A stretch of DNA of 64,000 nucleotides from Arthrobacter sp042667405 (lineage in GTDB: Bacteria > Actinomycetota > Actinomycetes > Actinomycetales > Micrococcaceae), in the NCBI RefSeq assembly GCF_042667405.1, contig NZ_JBHVAL010000011.1:62001-126000 (forward strand), written 5' to 3'. A program made the translations under genes and the position numbers. Under the pieces are notes generated by a model. That model ran no database searches. It was not told where the DNA came from and saw nothing but the letters and a program-made list of their open reading frames with translations. Of the stretch, positions 59,472 through 64,000 are shown in pieces (within the stretch, counting starts at the first letter, position 1; every line of letters starts with the position of its first letter).

Positions 59472-60710
59472 TCAGTGCACCACGATGGGCTGGAAGCCCT
59501 CGGCCCGCAATGCGCCGAGGACCTGTTCGCCGTGTTCGTGGCCCTTCGTTTCCAGGTTGATGGTGATGGAGACATCGCCCATGCTGATGGATCCGCCCAG
59601 ACGGGTATGGTCCAGGCCGGTGACGTTCGCGTCGTTCTCGGCGATGATGCGGGCGATGGTGGCCAGCGAACCGGGCCGGTCATCGAGCATCATGCGAACC
59701 GTCATGAACCGGCCTGCGGCCGACAAACCGCGCTGGATGACTTTGAGCATAAGCATCGGATCGATGTTGCCGCCGGACAGCACGACGGCGGTGTTCCCCG
59801 GGTTTTCGATCTTGCCGTCCATCAGGGCGGCTACTCCTACCGCACCAGCGGGTTCAACCACCATCTTGGCCCGCTCCAGCAGGAAGATGAGGGCGCGGGC
59901 CAACGAGTCTTCGCTGACGGTGACCACATCGTCCACAAGCTCGCGGATGATACTGAACGGCAATTGTCCCGGCCGTCCAACGGCGATGCCGTCAGCCATG
60001 GTCGAAACCTTCTTCAGTGGCACCAGGGCGTCGGCAGCCAGTGAGGGCGGGTACGCTGCGGCATTTTCTGCCTGCACGCCAATGACCCTGATCTCACGGC
60101 CAAGCTCCTTGGCGCGGGCCTTGATTGCCACGGCCACACCGGCCAGCAGGCCGCCGCCACCAACTCCCATGAGGATGGTGTCGACGTTGGGAACCCGGTC
60201 CAGGATCTCCAATCCGATGGTGCCCTGGCCCGCAACGACGTCAACGTTGTCGAAGGGGTGCACGAAGACGGCCCCGGTTTCGTTCGCATAGCGCTGGGCT
60301 TCGGCAAGGGCCTCGTCCACGTTATGGCCATGAAGGATGACTTCTGCCCCATGGCTGCGTGTTGCGGCCAGCTTGGGGAGAGCAACGCCCAGGGGCATGT
60401 AGATCCGGGCATTGATGCCCAGGCTCTTGGCAGCCACTGCCACACCCTGGGCGTGGTTACCGGCCGAGGCCGCCACGACGCCGCGCTTCTTTTCCTCGGT
60501 TGTCAGCCGTGCCATGCGCACATAGGCGCCACGGACCTTGAAGGAGCCGGCGCGTTGCAGGTTTTCACACTTGAAAAAGACGTTCCCGCCCACAAGGTGG
60601 CCCAGCGCCCGCGACGACTCCACCGGAGTCTTGGTAATAATGCCCTCGAGCAGTTCCTGCGCCTTGAGGACATCGTCCAGAGTGACGGGCAGGGTATCGA
60701 GGGTATTCAC
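59472..60710 (-). CDS. ilvA: threonine dehydratase with C-terminal ACT domain
   Basis: A PLP enzyme of 412 residues that deaminates threonine to 2-oxobutanoate, the first step to isoleucine or in threonine breakdown. K58 in SFKVRG forms the Schiff base, and the phosphate loop GVGGGGLLAG follows. A single ACT domain covers about 335-412. The size and ACT layout fit the TIGR01127 medium form rather than the two-ACT E. coli IlvA. The GTG at 60710 has AAAGGAG seven bases upstream and is 3 bases past the AI-2E stop. Confidence 0.93.
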   Translation of the reverse strand: MNTLDTLPVTLDDVLKAQELLEGIITKTPVESSRALGHLVGGNVFFKCENLQRAGSFKVRGAYVRMARLTTEEKKRGVVAASAGNHAQGVAVAAKSLGINARIYMPLGVALPKLAATRSHGAEVILHGHNVDEALAEAQRYANETGAVFVHPFDNVDVVAGQGTIGLEILDRVPNVDTILMGVGGGGLLAGVAVAIKARAKELGREIRVIGVQAENAAAYPPSLAADALVPLKKVSTMADGIAVGRPGQLPFSIIRELVDDVVTVSEDSLARALIFLLERAKMVVEPAGAVGVAALMDGKIENPGNTAVVLSGGNIDPMLMLKVIQRGLSAAGRFMTVRMMLDDRPGSLATIARIIAENDANVTGLDHTRLGGSISMGDVSITINLETKGHEHGEQVLGALRAEGFQPIVVH

Positions 60711-60713
60711 TGA

Positions 60714-61994
60714 CTATTCTCCTTTATCGGTGTCGGCCACAGTTCTCTCCACGGAGGTACTGCCTGTGGCCTTGGTCTTGCCGGCGCCGCCCCTTGCGGG
60801 GCGGGATTCGGGCCGGGGAAGGTGTACTTCCTTGAAGTTGGCGTCATCGTCCTTACCGGCCGGACCGCCCGCCGCTTGGAGTTCGACGCCGCCCAACCCT
60901 TCATCATGTTCCCACGTCCGGCCTGCAATGTAGCGAACTGCCGTGTTTACTACGGCGAGCAGCGGTACGGCGAACAAGGCTCCCGGGATGCCTGCCAGGT
61001 ACGAGCCGGCGGCCACCGTGAGGATCACTGCAACCGGGTGGAGCGCCACGGCCTTGCCCATGACCAGGGGCTGCAGGATGTGGCTTTCAAGTTGCTGGAC
61101 CAGCAGGACGATGGCCAGCATGATCAAGGCGTTGATGGGACCGTTGGCGACAAGGGCCAGCAGGACAGCGATGGCACCGGTGACCAGGGCACCCACCACA
61201 GGGATGAACGAGCCGATGAAAACAAGGACTGCAAGCGGCAGCGCCAAGGGAACCTGGATGATCGCCGCACCAACGCCGATCCCGACTGCATCCACGAACG
61301 CCACGAACATCTGGATCCGGACGTAACTGACCATGGAGGTCCAGCCGCGCCGGCCGGCACCGTCCGTTGCGCGCCGTGCAGCCTTGGGCAGCAGGCGCAC
61401 CAGGAAGGCCCAAATCCGGCTCCCTTCCAACAGGAAGAAGATCAGGATGAACAACGCCAGCACAAGGCCCGCGGCGAAGTGGCCGGCGGTGCTGCCGAAG
61501 GACAGGGCGCCACTGAGGATGCTGCTGCTGTTGTTTTGCAGGGCGTTGGCACCATCGGCGATGTACTTGTCGATCTGGTCCGCCGTCAGGTGCAGGGGTC
61601 CGTCGGCCAGCCAGGCCTGGACTTGCTGGACCCCAGCGAGGGCCTCCTGCCAAAGCTCGCCGAAGCCTGAGACAAGTTGCCTGCCCACCAGAGCAAGGGC
61701 GCCGGCAATCACGCCGATGAAGCCAAGTACCGTGATGGCAACGGCGGCCCCGTTGGGAATCTTGCGGTTTCGCAGCCAGGCCACCACCGGATAGAGCAGC
61801 CCTGCCAGCAGGGCGGCCACCATCACCGGAATGATGAGGAAGCTGACTTTGCCCAGCAGCCATACCAGCGCGCCGATCATGAGCAGGATCAGCCCTGCAC
61901 GCCAGGACCAGGCGGCGGCGATGCGCACCCCGTACGGGATGTCCTCGGCGATTTGGCGGTCAGAACGGGGCTTGGCGTCCGGTGTAGGCGTCAT
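60714..61994 (-). CDS. AI-2E family transporter (UPF0118)
   Basis: A membrane protein of 426 residues with about eight helices in pairs, separated by an extracytoplasmic helical segment of about 90 residues, the plan of the AI-2E/PerM family. Members export small molecules or act as Na+/H+ antiporters; the substrate is not known. The C-terminal 60 residues are hydrophilic. The ATG at 61994 is used because sequence upstream to 62111 is not membrane-like and runs into the epimerase gene. It heads the operon with ilvA and rhomboid. Confidence 0.9.
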   Translation of the reverse strand: MTPTPDAKPRSDRQIAEDIPYGVRIAAAWSWRAGLILLMIGALVWLLGKVSFLIIPVMVAALLAGLLYPVVAWLRNRKIPNGAAVAITVLGFIGVIAGALALVGRQLVSGFGELWQEALAGVQQVQAWLADGPLHLTADQIDKYIADGANALQNNSSSILSGALSFGSTAGHFAAGLVLALFILIFFLLEGSRIWAFLVRLLPKAARRATDGAGRRGWTSMVSYVRIQMFVAFVDAVGIGVGAAIIQVPLALPLAVLVFIGSFIPVVGALVTGAIAVLLALVANGPINALIMLAIVLLVQQLESHILQPLVMGKAVALHPVAVILTVAAGSYLAGIPGALFAVPLLAVVNTAVRYIAGRTWEHDEGLGGVELQAAGGPAGKDDDANFKEVHLPRPESRPARGGAGKTKATGSTSVERTVADTDKGE

Positions 61995-62053
61995 GAAACC
62001 ATAATTCCGCAGCCCGCGCCGTATGGGAAACCGACCCGCAGCAGGGACGGGGG

Positions 62054-63004
62054 CTAAAGGGACGCGGTAATGCCCCAGTTCATGGTGAATGAGGCGCCCG
62101 GCGCCAGCCACCGGAGACCGTCCCCGCTGTTGAATGCGTTTGCCGGCCCTGTCATGGGTTCGAGCGCCACGGCCTTTGAACGTCCCGGGAACGTGTCGGT
62201 GATGAAGACATGCACGTAATGGCAGTTCTCGTCCTGCTCCAGGCTGACACTGCGGCCGTCCGGAGCGGCGAGCGTATGGCGGGCCACGCCGCCGTCGAAC
62301 GCAAGATCCGTCAAGGCGACGTCCACGAGCGCCGGACCTACCGCGGTACCGGACGAGAAGTCGTAGGGGCCATCCGCGGGGGCAGTGCTGCGTGGGATCA
62401 ACCGGTCATCGGCTACAAGGCGGGTGCGCGCATTGACCGTGAGTACCAGGTCTTCGGGGGCGGTGTCGCCGAGCCGTAGGTAAGGATGGGCGCCCAGGAC
62501 AAATGGCGCGGGGCTCTGCGACTGGTTGACCAGCGTTTGCGAAACGCGGAGGTCCAGGGCGTCATCGAGCTCGTAGCGCACCCGGTGCTGGACCAGGAAC
62601 GGGTACCCGTGCTGGGGAAAGACCGTGGCTTCGAGGGTTATGGAGAATTCCGATTCATCCACCAGCTCATAGCCGGTATTGCGCAGCAGTCCGTGGCTGG
62701 CGTTGTTCCGCGAAACCTCGGTGATGTCCAGTTGCTGCTTCTTGCCATCGAGGTACCAGATCCCGTCCTCCACCCGGTTGGCCCAGGGCGCCAGCGTGAT
62801 GCCTGTGGCGCCAGGAGATATTTCGTCGTCGCCGTACGTCTCTGTCAGCTGGACACCACCGCGTGAGTAGAGCCGCAGTCCTGCAGCGAGTTCAGTGACA
62901 ATGGCGACGGCGTCCTCGCGCCGAAGCTCGTATTGCCGGCCAGTTGCGAAACGGCGTGGCTGGGGCTGGTGGGCGCTGTCGGCTGGCAACGAAGAGGCAG
63001 GCAT
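62054..63004 (-). CDS. aldose 1-epimerase family protein
   Basis: A galactose-mutarotase-like protein of 316 residues. Catalytic and substrate residues are H104 in ASHGLLRN, H173 in GAHPYLRLG and a late glutamate in ALEPMTGPANAFNSGDGL. These interconvert sugar anomers. The divergent galT suggests a role in the Leloir pathway. The ATG at 63004 has TACCGT six bases upstream on the minus strand. Confidence 0.92.
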   Translation of the reverse strand: MPASSLPADSAHQPQPRRFATGRQYELRREDAVAIVTELAAGLRLYSRGGVQLTETYGDDEISPGATGITLAPWANRVEDGIWYLDGKKQQLDITEVSRNNASHGLLRNTGYELVDESEFSITLEATVFPQHGYPFLVQHRVRYELDDALDLRVSQTLVNQSQSPAPFVLGAHPYLRLGDTAPEDLVLTVNARTRLVADDRLIPRSTAPADGPYDFSSGTAVGPALVDVALTDLAFDGGVARHTLAAPDGRSVSLEQDENCHYVHVFITDTFPGRSKAVALEPMTGPANAFNSGDGLRWLAPGASFTMNWGITASL

Positions 63005-63010
63005 GGCATT

Positions 63011-63016
63011 ACGGTA
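63011..63016 (-). promoter_or_regulatory. -10 box for leaderless aldose epimerase gene
   Basis: The minus-strand TACCGT is six bases before the ATG at 63004; no ribosome site is present. Confidence 0.45.
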
Positions 63017-63127
63017 CTGCATTCCTCAAACGATTCCGCAACACAACCGGGCATGGGACAAGCGTCCAGCCATGTTTGCTTTTGTTAGAAACTATGCGTT
63101 TTTGGTCAGTTGTGGAATGATGGATTC

Positions 63128-64000
<873 letters not shown>

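Overview
The window looks like a stretch of core chromosome from a high-GC actinobacterium of the Micrococcaceae, most likely Arthrobacter or Paenarthrobacter. This is inferred from gene content: mycothiol S-conjugate amidase, a WhiB regulator, an Rpf with DUF348/G5 domains, DUF3499, DUF4245, DUF4307, DUF5719, TIGR01906 and TIGR03089 proteins, a PMT mannosyltransferase and class II fructose-bisphosphatase. Many genes also have a TANNNT -10 box about six bases before the start codon, the signature of leaderless actinobacterial transcripts. I see no prophage, insertion sequence, CRISPR array, rRNA or tRNA.

Layout. 1-6.3 kb: end of a VOC-family gene, two small tandem repeats, then minus-strand genes for an ABC-F ATPase, ispE, rsmA, an Rpf with a long leader, and TatD. 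6.3-11.6 kb: plus-strand operon moxR-DUF58-transglutaminase (TgpA-like), closed by a strong bidirectional terminator. 11.7-18.5 kb: gabD and rsmI (minus); pmt, a long-chain acyl-CoA synthetase and a PH-like membrane protein (plus). 18.5-25.6 kb: a DUF4132 protein with a coupled small partner, TIGR01906, SpoIIM-like and RDD membrane proteins, and a Cys-rich pentapeptide protein. 25.8-30.1 kb: L,D-transpeptidase, ahcY, Trm112, DUF3499 and a zincin-fold protein. 30.1-37.4 kb: DUF5719, a large GT2 membrane protein, WhiB, TIGR03089 and GtrA. 37.6-43.3 kb: purK-purE-LCP, manA and a FemABX protein. 43.3-43.7 kb: a gene-free repeat-rich interval. 43.7-50.7 kb: glpX, DUF4245, carbonic anhydrase, fumC, a TetR/MFS drug-efflux pair and NUDIX. 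50.8-58.7 kb: prepilin peptidase, a hypothetical protein, GNAT, PIN-PhoH, uppS, hemolysin III, a small membrane protein, mca, DUF4307 and greA. 58.8-64 kb: rhomboid, threonine dehydratase and AI-2E transporter (one minus-strand operon), aldose epimerase, and galT cut by the window end.

Functional themes. Cell-envelope building and remodelling recurs: Rpf, L,D-transpeptidase, LCP, FemABX, UppS, PMT, GtrA, GT2, ManA and the MoxR cluster. Central metabolism is the second theme: fumarase, FBPase, SSADH, PurK/PurE, SAH hydrolase and the Leloir genes.

The most unusual signals are non-coding. Two nested hairpins between convergent genes (43601-43682 and 52854-52930) share the same layout and a similar apical-loop motif. 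A MITE/REP-like palindromic element occurs twice at 43275-43546. Several inverted repeats sit on promoters (whiB, TetR, hemolysin III, gabD). The DUF4132 pair is the best candidate for a poorly described protein module.
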